Shown here in pieces: positions 26,001-38,189 of a stretch of 64,000 bases of DNA. Source of the stretch: Clusia tigrina (Eukaryota > Arthropoda > Insecta > Diptera > Clusiidae). The stretch spans positions 124,001 through 188,000 of the forward strand of contig CAKKTE020000024.1 in NCBI GenBank assembly GCA_920105625.2. Reading direction: 5' to 3'. The position numbers were made by a program, and so were the translations under genes. The notes under the pieces are model-generated. The model had not been told where the DNA came from. It saw nothing but the letters and a program-made list of their open reading frames with translations, and did not search any database. The first letter of the stretch is position 1, and each line of letters opens with the position of its first letter.

Positions 26001-28569
26001 AAATTGGCAAGAGGCTTCAGTACTTCATTTGTTACAAAATTTCAAGGTTTTATGACGCTCCAGTAAAAAGTTACAAGCATTTGTATGTTGCAAACTTTGA
26101 TAGGTGTAGGAAGTACCGTATAGAAGTTAGGGCCATTTGAAGTTTTATCAGTGTTTGATTTGAGACTCAAGGGTAGCATAGCTTTGAGCGATAGCTTTAA
26201 TTGACAAGAGGCTCGAGTATTTTATTGTTACAAAATTTCAAGGTTTTATGACGCTCTAGTAAAAAGTAACAAGCATTTGTATGTTGCAAACTTTGATAGC
26301 TGTAGGACATACCGTAAAAAAGTCAGGGCCATTTGAAGTTTTATCAGTGTTTGATTTGGGACTCAAGGGTAGCATAGCTTTGAGCGATAGCTTAAATTGA
26401 AAAGAGGCTCGAATACTTTATTTGTTACAAAATTTCAAGGTTTTATGACGCTCCAGTAAAAAGATACAAGCATTTGTATGCTGCAAACTTTGATAGGTGT
26501 AGGACGTACCGTATAGAAGTTAGGTCCATTTGAAGTTTTATCAGTGTTTGATTTGGGACTCAAGGGTAGCATAGCTTTGAGCGATAGCTTAAATTGACAA
26601 GAGGCTCGAGTGCTTTATAATTACAAAATTTCAAGGTTTTATGATGCTCCAGTAAAAAGTTACAAGCATTTGTATGTTGCAAACTTTGATAGGTGTAGGA
26701 CGTACCGTATAGAACTTAGGGCCATTTGAAGTTTTATCAGTGTTTGATTTGGGACTCAAGGGTAGCACAGCTTTGAGCGATAGCTTAAATTGACAAGAGG
26801 TTCGAGTACCTTATTGTTACAAAATTTCAAGGTTTTATGACGCTCCAGTAAAAATTTACAAGCATTTGTATGTTGCAAACTTTAATAGGAGTAGGACGTA
26901 CCGTATAGAAGTTAGGGCCATTTGCAGTTTTATCAGTGTTTGATTTGGGACTCAAGGGTAGCATAGCTTTGAGCTATAGCTTAAATTGACAAGAGGCTCG
27001 AGTACTTTATTGTTACAAAATTTCAAGGTTTTATGACGCTCCAGTAAAAAGTTACAAGCATTTGTATGTTGCAAACTTTGATAGGTGTAGGACGTACCGT
27101 ATAGAAGTTAGGGCCATTTGAAGTTTTATCAGTGTTTGATTTGGGACTCAAGGGTAGCATAGCTTTGAGCGATAGCTTCAATTGAAAAGAGGCTCTAGTA
27201 CTTTATTGTGACAAGATGTCAAGGTTTTATGACGCTCCAGAAAATAAGTTACAAGCATTTGTATGTTGCAAACTTTGATTGCTGTAGGACGTACCGTATA
27301 GAAGTTAGGGCCATTTGAAGTTTTATTAGTGTTTGATTTGGGACTCAATGGTAGCATAGCTTTGAGCGATATCTTAAATTGGCAAGAGGCTTCAGTACTT
27401 CATTTGTTACAAAATTTCAAGGTTTTATGACGCTCCAGTAAAAAGTTGCAAGCATTTGTATGTTGCAAACTTTGATAGCTGTAAGACGTACCGTATAAAA
27501 GTTAGGGCCATTTGAAGTTGTATCATTGTTTGATTTGGGACTCAAGGGTAGCATAGCTTTGAGCGATAGCTTAAATTGACAAGAGGCTCGAGTGCTTTAT
27601 TATTACAAAATTTCAAGGTTTTATGATGCTCCAGTAAAAAGTTACAAGCATTTGTATGTTGCAAACTTTGATAGGTGTAGGACGTACCGTATAGAACTTA
27701 GGGCCATTTGAAGTTTTATCAGTGTTTGATTTGGGACTCAAGGGTAGCACAGCTTTGAGCGATAGCTTAAATTGACAAGAGGTTCGAGTACCTTATTGTT
27801 ACAAAATTTCAAGGTTTTATGACGCTCCAGTAAAAATTTACAAGCATTTGTATGTTGCAAACTTTAATAGGAGTAGGACGTACCGTATAGAAGTTAGGGC
27901 CATTTGCAGTTTTATCAGTGTTTGATTTGGGACTCAAGGGTAGCATAGCTTTGAGCGATAGCTTAAATTGACAAGAGGCTCGAGTACTTTATTGTTACAA
28001 AATTTCAAGGTTTTATGACGCTCCAGTAAAAAGTTACAAGCATTTGTATGTTGCAAACTTTGATAGGTGTAGGACGTACCGTATAGAAGTTAGGGCCATT
28101 TGAAGTTTTATCAGTGTTTGATTTGGGACTCAAGGGTAGCATAGCTTTGAGCGATAGCTTCAATTGAAAAGAGGCTCTAGTACTTTATTGTGACAAGATG
28201 TCAAGGTTTTATGACGCTCCAGAAAATAAGTTACAAGCATTTGTATGTTGCAAACTTTGATTGCTGTAGGACGTACCGTATAGAAGTTAGGGCCATTTGA
28301 AGTTTTATTAGTGTTTGATTTGGGACTCAATGGTAGCATAGCTTTGAGCGATATCTTAAATTGGCAAGAGGCTTCAGTACTTCATTTGTTACAAAATTTC
28401 AAGGTTTTATGACGCTCCAGTAAAAAGTTGCAAGCATTTGTATGTTGCAAACTTTGATAGCTGTAAGACGTACCGTATAAAAGTTAGGGCCATTTGAAGT
28501 TTTATCATTGTTTGATTTGGGACTCAAGGGTAGCATAGCTTTGAGCGATAGCTTAAATTGAAAAGAGGC
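23061..28569 (+). repeat. 2356-bp higher-order repeat, two copies plus a partial third
   Basis: The marker GACAAGAGGCTTCAG occurs at 23258 and 25614, and GACATACCGTAAAAAAG near 23950 and 26306, giving a 2356-bp (12-monomer) period. Near 27.55 kb the order jumps back by about five monomers, so the third copy is rearranged. The monomers are derived from the same variants as the 3708-bp unit to the left. Confidence 0.82.
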
Positions 28570-31500
28570 TCGAGTACTTTATTGTTACAAAATTACAAGG
28601 TTTTATGACGCTCCAGTAAAAAGTTGCAAGCATTTGTATGTTGCAAACTTTGATAGCTGAGGACGTACCGTATAAAAGTCAGGGCCATTTGAAGTTTCAT
28701 CAGAGTTTGATTTGGGACTCAAGGGTAGCATAGCTTTGAGCGATATCTTAAATTGGCAAGAGGCTTCAGTACTTCATTTGTTACAAAATTTCAAGGTTTT
28801 ATGACGCTCCAGTAAAAAGTTACAAGCATTTGTATGTTGCAAACTTTGATAGGTGTAGGAAGTACCGTATAGAAGTTAGGGCCATTTGAAGTTTTATCAG
28901 TGTTTGATTTGAGACTCAAGGGTAGCATAGCTTTGAGCGATAGCTTTAATTGACAAGAGGCTCGAGTATTTTATTGTTACAAAATTTCAAGGTTTTATGA
29001 CGCTCTAGTAAAAAGTAACAAGCATTTGTATGTTGCAAACTTTGATAGCTGTAGGACATACCGTAAAAAAGTCAGGGCCATTTGAAGTTTTATCAGTGTT
29101 TGATTTGGGACTCAAGGGTAGCATAGCTTTGAGCGATAGCTTAAATTGAAAAGAGGCTCGAATACTTTATTTGTTACAAAATTTCAAGGTTTTATGACGC
29201 TCCAGTAAAAAGATACAAGCATTTGTATGCTGCAAACTTTGATAGGTGTAGGACGTACCGTATAGAAGTTAGGTCCATTTGAAGTTTTATCAGTGTTTGA
29301 TTTGGGAATCAAGGGTAGCATAGCTTTGAGCGATAGCTTAAATTGACAAGAGGCTCGAGTGCTTTATTATTACAAAATTTCAAGGTTTTATGATGCTCCA
29401 GTAAAAAGTTACAAGCATTTGTATGTTGCAAACTTTGATAGGTGTAGGACGTACCGTATAGAACTTAGGGCCATTTGAAGTTTTATCAGTGTTTGATTTG
29501 GGACTCAAGGGTAGCACAGCTTTGAGCGATAGCTTAAATTGACAAGAGGTTCGAGTACCTTATTGTTACAAAATTTCAAGGTTTTATGACGCTCCAGTAA
29601 AAATTTACAAGCATTTGTATGTTGCAAACTTTAATAGGAGTAGGACGTACCGTATAGAAGTTAGGGCCATTTGCAGTTTTATCAGTGTTTGATTTGGGAC
29701 TCAAGGGTAGCATAGCTTTGAGCGATAGCTTAAATTGACAAGAGGCTCGAGTACTTTATTGTTACAAAATTTCAAGGTTTTATGACGCTCCAGTAAAAAG
29801 TTACAAGCATTTGTATGTTGCAAACTTTGATAGGTGTAGGACGTACCGTATAGAAGTTAGGGCCATTTGAAGTTTTATCAGTGTTTGATTTGGGACTCAA
29901 GGGTAGCATAGCTTTGAGCGATAGCTTCAATTGAAAAGAGGCTCTAGTACTTTATTGTGACAAGATGTCAAGGTTTTATGTATCTCCAGAAAATAAGTTA
30001 CAAGCATTTGTATGTTGCAAACTTTGATTGCTGTAGGACGTACCGTATAGAAGTTAGGGCCATTTGAAGTTTTATTAGTGTTTGATTTGGGACTCAATGG
30101 TAGCATAGCTTTGAGCGATATCTTAAATTGGCAAGAGGCTTCAGTACTTCATTTGTTACAAAATTTCAAGGTTTTATGACGCTCCAGTAAAAAGTTGCAA
30201 GCATTTGTATGTTGCAAACTTTGATAGCTGTAAGACGTAATGTATAAAAGTTAGGGCCATTTGAAGTTTTATCATTGTTTGATTTGGGACTCAAGGGTAG
30301 CATAGCTTTGAGCGATAGCTTAAATTGAAAAGAGGCTCGAGTACTTTATTGTTACAAAATTACAAGGTTTTATGACGCTCCAGTAAAAAGTTGCAAGCAT
30401 TTGTATGTTGCAAACTTTGATAGCTGAGGACGTACCGTATAAAAGTCAGGGCCATTTGAAGTTTCATCAGTGTTTGATTTGGGACTCAAGGGTAGCATAG
30501 CTTTGAGCGATATCTTAAATTGGCAAGAGGCTTCAGTACTTCATTTGTTACAAAATTTCAAGGTTTTATGACGCCCCAGTAAAAAGTTACAAGCATTTGT
30601 ATGTTGCAAACTTTGATAGGTGTAGGAAGTACCGTATAGAAGTTAGGGCCATTTGAAGTTTTATCAGGGTAGCATAGCTTTGAGCGATAGCTTAAATTGA
30701 CAAGAGGCTCGAGTATTTTATTGTTACAAAATTTCAAGGTTTTATGACGCTCCAGTAAAAAGTAACAAGCATTTGTATGTTGCAAACTTTGATAGGTGTA
30801 GGACGTACCGTATAGAAGTTAGGTCCATTTGAAGTTTTATCAGTGTTTGATTTGGGACTCAAGGGTAGCATAGCTTTGAGCGATAGCTTAAATTGACAAG
30901 AGGCTCGAGTGCTTTATTATTACAAAATTTCAAGGTTTTATGACGCTCCAGTAAAAAGTTACAAGCATTTGTATGTTGCAAACTTTGATAGGTGTAGGAC
31001 GTACCGTATAGAACTTAGGGCAATTTGAAGTTTTATCAGTGTTAGATTTGGGACTCAAGGGTAGCATAGCTTTGAGCGATATCTTAAATTGGCAAGAGGC
31101 TTCAGTACTTCATTTGTTACAAAATTTCAAGGTTTTATGACGCCCCAGTAAAAAGTTACAAGCATTTGTATGTTGCAAACTTTGATAGGTGTAGGAAGTA
31201 CCGTATAGAAGTTAGGGCCATTTGAAGTTTTATCAGGGTAGCATAGCTTTGAGCGATAGCTTAAATTGACAAGAGGCTCGAGTATTTTATTGTTACAAAA
31301 TTTCAAGGTGTTATGACGCTCCAGTAAAAAGTAACAAGCATTTGTATGTTGCAAACTTTGATAGGTGTAGGACGTACCGTATAGAAGTTAGGTCCATTTG
31401 AAGTTTTATCAGTGTTTGATTTGGGACTCAAGGGTAGCATAGCTTTGAGCGATAGCTTAAATTGACAAGAGGCTCGAGTGCTTTATTATTACAAAATTTC

Positions 31501-33415
31501 AAGGTTTTATGACGCTCCAGTAAAAAGTTACAAGCATTTGTATGTTGCAAACTTTGATAGGTGTAGGACGTACCGTATAGAACTTAGGGCCATTTGAAGT
31601 TTTATCAGTGTTAGATTTGGGACTCAAGGGTAGCACAGCTTTGAGCGATAGCTTAAATTGACAAGAGGTTCGAGTACCTTATTGTTACAAAATTTCAAGG
31701 TTTTATGACGCTCCAGTAAAAATTTACAAGCATTTGTATGTTGCAAACTTTAATAGGAGTAGGACGTACCGTAAAGAAGTTAGGGCCATTTGAAGTTGTA
31801 TCAGTGTTTGATTTGAGACTCAAGGGTAGCATAGCTTTGAGCGATAGCTTAAATTGACAAGAGGCTCGAGTACTTTATTGTTACAAAATTTCAAGATTTT
31901 ATGACGCTCCAGTAAAAAGTAACAAGCATTTGTATGTTGCAAACTTTGATAGGTGTAGGACGTACCGTAAAGAAGTTAGGGCCATTTGAAGTTGTATCAG
32001 TGTTTGATTTACGACTCAAGGGTAGCTTAGCTTTGAGCGATAGCTTAAATTGACAAGAGGCTCGAGTACTTTATTGTTACAAAATTTCAAGGTTTTATGA
32101 CGCTCCAGTAAAAAGTTACAAGCATTTGTATGTTGCAAACTTTGATAGGTGTAGGACGTACCGTATAGAAGTTAGGGCCATTTGAAGTTTTATCAGTGTT
32201 TGATTTGGGACTCAAGGGTAGCATAGCTTTGAGCGATAGCTTCAATTGAAAAGAGGCTCTAGTACTTTATTGTGACAAGATGTCAAGGTTTTATGACGCT
32301 CCAGAAAATAAGTTACAATCATTTGTATGTTGCAAACTTTGATTGCTGTAGGACGTACCGTATAGAAGTTAGGGCCATTTGAAGTTTTATTAGTGTTTGA
32401 TTTGGGACTCAATGGTAGCATAGCTTTGAGCGATATCTTAAATTGGCAAGAGGCTTCAGTACTTCATTTGTTACAAAATTTCAAGGTTTTATGACGCTCC
32501 AGTAAAAAGTTGCAAGCATTTGTATGTTGCAAACTTTGATAGCTGTAAGACGTACCGTATAAAAGTTAGGGCCATTTGAAGTTTTATCATTGTTTGATTT
32601 GGGGCTCAAGGGTAGCATAGCTTTGAGCGATAGCTTAAATTGAAAAGAGGCTCGAGTACTTTATTGTTACAAAATTACAAGGTTTTATGACGGTCCAGTA
32701 AAAAGTTGCAAGCATTTGTATGTTGCAAACTTTGATAGCTGAGGACGTACCGTATAAAAGTCAGGGCCATTTGAAGTTTCATCAGTGTTTGATTTGGGAC
32801 TCAAGGGTAGCATAGCTTTGAGCGATATCTTAAATTGGCAAGAGGCTTCAGTACTTCATTTGTTACAAAATTTCAAGGTTTTATGACGCCCCAGTAAAAA
32901 GTTACAAGCATTTGTATGTTGCAAACTTTGATAGGTGTAGGAAGTACCGTATAGAAGTTAGGGCCATTTGAAGTTTTATCAGGGTCGCATAGCTTTGAGC
33001 GATAGCTTAAATTGACAAGAGGCTCGAGTATTTTATTGTTACAAAATTTCAAGGTTTTATGACGCTCTAGTAAAAAGTAACAAGCATTTGTATGTTGCAA
33101 ACTTTGATAGGTGTAGGACGTACCGTATAGAAGTTAGGGCCATTTGAAGTTTTATCAGTGTTTGATTTGGGACACAATGGTAGCTTAGCTTTGAGCGATA
33201 GCTTAAATTGACAAGAGGCTCGAGTACTTTATTGTTACAAAATTTCAAGGTTTTATGACGCTCCAGTAAAAAGTTGCAAGCATTTGTACGTTGCAAACTT
33301 TGATAGCTGTAGGACGTACCGTATAAAAGTCAGGGCCATTTGAAGTTTTATCAGTGTTTGATTTGGGACTCAAGGGTAGCATAGCTTTGAGCGATAGCTT
33401 AAATTGAAAAGAGGC
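28570..33415 (+). repeat. 4846-bp higher-order repeat, copy 1
   Basis: This unit of about 25 monomers is followed by a direct copy at an offset of 4846 bp. Matching landmarks are 28701 and 33547 (CAGAGTTTGA), 30558 and 35404, 31127 and 35973, and 32873 and 37719. It contains several of the 20-bp-shortened monomers and an unusual monomer with GTGACAAGATGTCAAGG. Confidence 0.88.
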
Positions 33416-36400
33416 TCGAGTACTTTATTGTTACAAAATTACACGGTTTTATGACGCTCCAGTAAAAAGTTGCAAGCATTTGTATGTTGCAAACTTTGAT
33501 AGCTGAGGACGTACCGTATAAAAGTCAGGGCCATTTGAAGTTTCATCAGAGTTTGATTTGGGACTCAAGGGTAGCATAGCTTTGAGCGATATCTTAAATT
33601 GGCAAGAGGCTTCAGTACTTCATTTGTTACAAAATTTCAAGGTTTTATGACGCTCCAGTAAAAAGTTACAAGCATTTGTATGTTGCAAACTTTGATAGGT
33701 GTAGGAAGTACCGTATAGAAGTTAGGGCCATTTGAAGTTTTATCAGTGTTTGATTTGAGACTCAAGGGTAGCATAGCTTTGAGCGATAGCTTTAATTGAC
33801 AAGAGGCTCGAGTATTTTATTGTTACAAAATTTCAAGGTTTTATGACGCTCTAGTAAAAAGTAACAAGCATTTGTATGTTGCAAACTTTGATAGCTGTAG
33901 GACATACCGTAAAAAAGTCAGGGCCATTTGAAGTTTTATCAGTGTTTGATTTGGGACTCAAGGGTAGCATAGCTTTGAGCGATAGCTTAAATTGAAAAGA
34001 GGCTCGAATACTTTATTTGTTACAAAATTTCAAGGTTTTATGACGCTCCAGTAAAAAGATACAAGCATTTGTATGCTGCAAACTTTGATAGGTGTAGGAC
34101 GTACCGTATAGAAGTTAGGTCCATTTGAAGTTTTATCAGTGTTTGATTTGGGACTCAAGGGTAGCATAGCTTTGAGCGATAGCTTAAATTGACAAGAGGC
34201 TCGAGTGCTTTATTATTACAAAATTTCAAGGTTTTATGATGCTCCAGTAAAAAGTTACAAGCATTTGTATGTTGCAAACTTTGATAGGTGTAGGACGTAC
34301 CGTATAGAACTTAGGGCCATTTGAAGTTTTATCAGTGTTTGATTTGGGACTCAAGGGTAGCACAGCTTTGAGCGATAGCTTAAATTGACAAGAGGTTCGA
34401 GTACCTTATTGTTACAAAATTTCAAGGTTTTATGACGCTCCAGTAAAAATTTACAAGCATTTGTATGTTGCAAACTTTAATAGGAGTAGGACGTACCGTA
34501 TAGAAGTTAGGGCCATTTGCAGTTTTATCAGTGTTTGATTTGGGACTCAAGGGTAGCATAGCTTTGAGCGATAGCTTAAATTGACAAGAGGCTCGAGTAC
34601 TTTATTGTTACAAAATTTCAAGGTTTTATGACGCTCCAGTAAAAAGTTACAAGCATTTGTATGTTGCAAACTTTGATATGTGTAGGACGTACCGTATAGA
34701 AGTTAGGGCCATTTGAAGTTTTATCAGTGTTTGATTTGGGACTCAAGGGTAGCATAGCTTTGAGCGATAGCTTCAATTGAAAAGAGGCTCTAGTACTTTA
34801 TTGTGACAAGATGTCAAGGTTTTATGTATCTCCAGAAAATAAGTTACAAGCATTTGTATGTTGCAAACTTTGATTGCTGTAGGACGTACCGTATAGAAGT
34901 TAGGGCCATTTGAAGTTTTATTAGTGTTTGATTTGGGACTCAATGGTAGCATAGCTTTGAGCGATATCTTAAATTGGCAAGAGGCTTCAGTACGTCATTT
35001 GTTACAAAATTTCAAGGTTTTATGACGCTCCAGTAAAAAGTTGCAAGCATTTGTATGTTGCAAACTTTGATAGCTGTAAGACGTAATGTATAAAAGTTAG
35101 GGCCATTTGAAGTTTTATCATTGTTTGATTTGGGACTCAAGGGTAGCATAGCTTTGAGCGATAGCTTAAATTGAAAAGAGGCTCGAGTACTTTATTGTTA
35201 CAAAATTACAAGGTTTTATGACGCTCCAGTAAAAAGTTGCACGCATTTGTATGTTGCAAACTTTGATAGCTGAGGACGTACCGTATAAAAGTCAGGGCCA
35301 TTTGAAGTTTCATCAGTGTTTGATTTGGGACTCAAGGGTAGCATAGCTTTGAGCGATATCTTAAATTGGCAAGAGGCTTCAGTACTTCATTTGTTACAAA
35401 ATTTCAAGGTTTTATGACGCCCCAGTAAAAAGTTACAAGCATTTGTATGTTGCAAACTTTGATAGGTGTAGGAAGTACCGTATAGAAGTTAGGGCCATTT
35501 GAAGTTTTATCAGGGTAGCATAGCTTTGAGCGATAGCTTAAATTGACAAGAGGCTCGAGTATTTTATTGTTACAAAATTTCAAGGTTTTATGACGCTCCA
35601 GTAAAAAGTAACAAGCATTTGTATGTTGCAAACTTTGATAGGTGTAGGACGTACCGTATAGAAGTTAGGTCCATTTGAAGTTTTATCAGTGTTTGATTTG
35701 GGACTCAAGGGTAGCATAGCTTTGAGCGATAGCTTAAATTGACAAGAGGCTCGAGTGCTTTATTATTACAAAATTTCAAGGTTTTATGACGCTCCAGTAA
35801 AAAGTTACAAGCATTTGTATGTTGCAAACTTTGATAGGTGTAGGACGTACCGTATAGAACTTAGGGCCATTTGAAGTTTTATCAGTGTTAGATTTGGGAC
35901 TCAAGGGTAGCATAGCTTTGAGCGATATCTTAAATTGGCAAGAGGCTTCAGTACTTCATTTGTTACAAAATTTCAAGGTTTTATGACGCCCCAGTAAAAA
36001 GTTACAAGCATTTGTATGTTGCAAACTTTGATAGGTGTAGGAAGTACCGTATAGAAGTTAGGGCCATTTGAAGTTTTATCAGGGTAGCATAGCTTTGAGC
36101 GATAGCTTAAATTGACAAGAGGCTCGAGTATTTTATTGTTACAAAATTTCAAGGTTTTATGTGGCTCCAGTAAAAAGTAACAAGCATTTGTATGTTGCAA
36201 ACTTTGATAGGTGTAGGACGTACCGTATAGAAGTTAGGTCCATTTGAAGTTTTATCAGTGTTTGATTTGGGACTCAAGGGTAGCATAGCTTTGAGCGATA
36301 GCTTAAATTGACAAGAGGCTCGAGTGCTTTATTATTACAAAATTTCAAGGTTTTATGACGCTCCAGTAAAAAGTTACAAGCATTTGTATGTTGCAAACTT

Positions 36401-38189
36401 TGATAGGTGTAGGACGTACCGTATAGAACTTAGGGCCATTTGAAGTTTTATCAGTGTTAGATTTGGGACTCAAGGGTAGCACAGCTTTGAGCGATAGCTT
36501 AAATTGACAAGAGGTTCGAGTACCTTATTGTTACAAAATTTCAAGGTTTTATGACGCTCCAGTAAAAATTTACAAGCATTTGTATGTTGCAAACTTTAAT
36601 AGGAGTAGGACGTACCGTAAAGAAGTTAGGGCCATTTGAAGTTGTATCAGTGTTTGATTTGAGACTCAAGGGTAGCATAGCTTTGAGCGATAGCTTAAAT
36701 TGACAAGAGGCTCGAGTACTTTATTGTTACAAAATTTCAAGATTTTATGACGCTCCAGTAAAAAGTAACAAGCATTTGTATGTTGCAAACTTTGATAGGT
36801 GTAGGACGTACCGTAAAGAAGTTAGGGCCATTTGAAGTTGTATCAGTGTTTGATTTACGACTCAAGGGTAGCTTAGCTTTGAGCGATAGCTTAAATTGAC
36901 AAGAGGCTCGAGTACTTTATTGTTACAAAATTTCAAGGTTTTATGACGCTCCAGTAAAAAGTTACAAGCATTTGTATGTTGCAAACTTTGATAGGTGTGG
37001 GACGTACCGTATAGAAGTTAGGGCCATTTGAAGTTTTATCAGTGTTTGATTTGGGACTCAAGGGTAGCATAGCTTTGAGCGATAGCTTCAATTGAAAAGA
37101 GGCTCTAGTACTTTATTGTGACAAGATGTCAAGGTTTTATGACGCTCCAGAAAATAAGTTACAATCATTTGTATGTTGCAAACTTTGATTGCTGTAGGAC
37201 GTACCGTATAGAAGTTAGGGCCATTTGAAGTTTTATTAGTGTTTGATTTGGGACTCAATGGTAGCATAGCTTTGAGCGATATCTTAAATTGGCAAGAGGC
37301 TTCAGTACTTCATTTGTTACAAAATTTCAAGGTTTTATGACGCTCCAGTAAAAAGTTGCAAGCATTTGTATGTTGCAAACTTTGATAGCTGTAAGACGTA
37401 CCGTATAAAAGTTAGGGCCATTTGAAGTTTTATCATTGTTTGATTTGGGGCTCAAGGGTAGCATAGCTTTGAGCGATAGCTTAAATTGAAAAGAGGCTCG
37501 AGTACTTTATTGTTACAAAATTACAAGGTTTTATGACGGTCCAGTAAAAAGTTGCAAGCATTTGTATGTTGCAAACTTTGATAGCTGAGGACGTACCGTA
37601 TAAAAGTCAGGGCCATTTGAAGTTTCATCAGTGTTTGATTTGGGACTCAAGGGTAGCATAGCTTTGAGCGATATCTTAAATTGGCAAGAGGCTTCAGTAC
37701 TTCATTTGTTACAAAATTTCAAGGTTTTATGACGCCCCAGTAAAAAGTTACAAGCATTTGTATGTTGCAAACTTTGATAGGTGTAGGAAGTACCGTATAG
37801 AAGTTAGGGCCATTTGAAGTTTTATCAGGGTCGCATAGCTTTGAGCGATAGCTTAAATTGACAAGAGGCTCGAGTATTTTATTGTTACAAAATTTCAAGG
37901 TTTTATGACGCTCTAGTAAAAAGTAACAAGCATTTGTATGTTGCAAACTTTGATAGGTGTAGGACGTACCGTATAGAAGTTAGGGCCATTTGAAGTTTTA
38001 TCAGTGTTTGATTTGGGACACAATGGTAGCTTAGCTTTGAGCGATAGCTTAAATTGACAAGAGGCTCGAGTACTTTATTGTTACAAAATTTCAAGGTTTT
38101 ATGACGCTCCAGTAAAAAGTTGCAAGCATTTGTACGTTGCAAACTTTGATAGCTGTAGGACGTACCGTATAAAAGTCAGGGCCATTTGA
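33416..38189 (+). repeat. 4846-bp higher-order repeat, copy 2
   Basis: This is the direct duplicate of 28570-33415. Even rare private variants are shared, such as ATGTATCTCCAG (near 29979 and 34825) and AGACGTAATGTATAAAAG (near 30233 and 35079). A few copy-specific changes exist, such as TTATGTGGCTCC near 36159. The homology to copy 1 extends to about 38262, overlapping the start of the next unit. Confidence 0.88.

Noticed and set aside
8304..38142. Repeated minus-strand ORFs of 72-79 codons starting MQHTNAC
   Set aside because: They are antisense satellite, made possible by the 20-bp-shortened monomers or by variants lacking a stop. Their similarity comes from duplication, not from protein conservation.
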